Assembly (NCBI GenBank): GCA_965224235.1
Contig: CBDCYP010000001.1
Location: 558,001-622,000 of the forward strand
DNA length: 64,000 bases
Source of the DNA: G958295935 sp965224235
Lineage (GTDB): Bacteria > Chloroflexota > Dehalococcoidia > Lucifugimonadales > Lucifugimonadaceae
Direction: 5' to 3'
This document shows positions 63,739 through 64,000 of this stretch, piece by piece. The notes below the pieces were generated by a model. It was given only the letters and a program-made list of their open reading frames with translations, ran no database searches and was not told the DNA's origin. Numbering within the stretch: position 1 is the first letter of the stretch; each line of letters opens with the position of its first letter. Both the position numbers and the translations under genes were made by a program.

Positions 63739-64000
63739 ATGCCAAAGCTAAACGAGAGCATCACGTTGAGGCCCGGAGTTCTGAAATGGGCACGGGAGCG
63801 GGCCGGTTTCAACCATGACCAACTCGCAACCCGTCTCAAACTTCAACCCCAAGACATAATGGAATGGGAGCGCTCAGGCAGGATCACCTTCAACAAGGTG
63901 GATGGCCTAGCTAAGCACACTCATACCCCCATCGGCTACTTCTATCTGGCAGAGCCACCCGATGACAGTCTGCCAATCACGGACTTTCGGACTCGTTCCG
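63739..64000 (+). CDS. XRE-family regulator with ImmA/IrrE-like start (partial)
   Basis: The gene runs off the right edge. Its first 87 residues include an XRE helix-turn-helix (LKWARERAGFNHDQLATRLKLQPQDIMEWERSGRITFNKVDGLAKHTHTPIGYFYL) followed by PPDDSLPITDFRTRS, which is the typical link to an ImmA/IrrE metallopeptidase domain. Such proteins often pair with a PIN or other toxin. AAGGAGACCC precedes ATG 63739. It begins directly after the duplicated hsdS2 end. Confidence 0.85.
   Translation, partial: MPKLNESITLRPGVLKWARERAGFNHDQLATRLKLQPQDIMEWERSGRITFNKVDGLAKHTHTPIGYFYLAEPPDDSLPITDFRTRS

Overview
The window is high-GC bacterial DNA that looks like Chloroflexota (possibly Dehalococcoidia or SAR202-like). 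The pointers are a transaldolase/phosphoglucose-isomerase fusion, a 303-residue 6-phosphogluconate dehydrogenase, three-gene NAD(P) transhydrogenase, a DUF3352 protein and an Ldh-family oxidoreductase. The assignment is inferred from gene content; no rRNA, tRNA or CRISPR array was recognised.

Positions 1-19200 are mostly housekeeping. They hold the end of tal-pgi, an aldolase-like gene, gnd and a ruined FGGY sugar kinase; then pntA-pntAB-pntB, a TPP-riboswitch-controlled ABC transporter, a SirB1-like protein, an ECF sigma factor with its RskA-type anti-sigma, an LppX/LprG-like lipoprotein followed by a P55-like efflux pump, a defective IS5-family element, a ruined dehydrogenase, a sugar-phosphate isomerase-like gene and a mycothiol-type formaldehyde dehydrogenase. 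Positions 19214-23725 encode a 1503-residue fusion of a GHKL (Hsp90-like) ATPase with an SF2 helicase, probably a defence protein. After 1.7 kb without genes come a DUF3352 protein, sucD-sucC, a metallophosphoesterase, an Ldh-family oxidoreductase, a TlpA/DipZ-like redox protein with TGA at its first active-site Cys, and decayed ACT-domain and histidine-decarboxylase remnants.

From 33904 to the end the window is a defence island built on two type I restriction-modification operons: hsdM1 (34263), hsdS1 (43951), hsdR1 (49614), then hsdM2 (53676) and hsdS2 (59604), whose hsdR is not in the window. Between the hsd genes sit about 17 small cassettes: HicBA, VapBC-type, DUF433/DUF5615, DarTG, MNT/HEPN, Phd/PIN, an ApeA-like HEPN protein and several unknown pairs. 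Consecutive cassettes are mostly separated by short copies of the end of a neighbouring hsd gene: five hsdS-5'/hsdM-3' chimeras, two hsdR 5' stubs, three hsdM2 3' stubs and one duplicated hsdS2 3' half. This suggests the operons grew by repeated duplication and recombination at the hsd gene borders while one intact copy of each hsd gene was kept. Many cassettes are broken.

Three families of short inverted-repeat elements are scattered through the window. MITE1 (about 142 bp, 4-bp target duplication) has ten copies, two of them read through in frame inside genes. MITE3 (130 bp, 5-bp duplication) has two solo copies and a 7 x 135 bp tandem array inside darG. MITE2 (about 195 bp) has two copies. 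Every copy lies in the same orientation.
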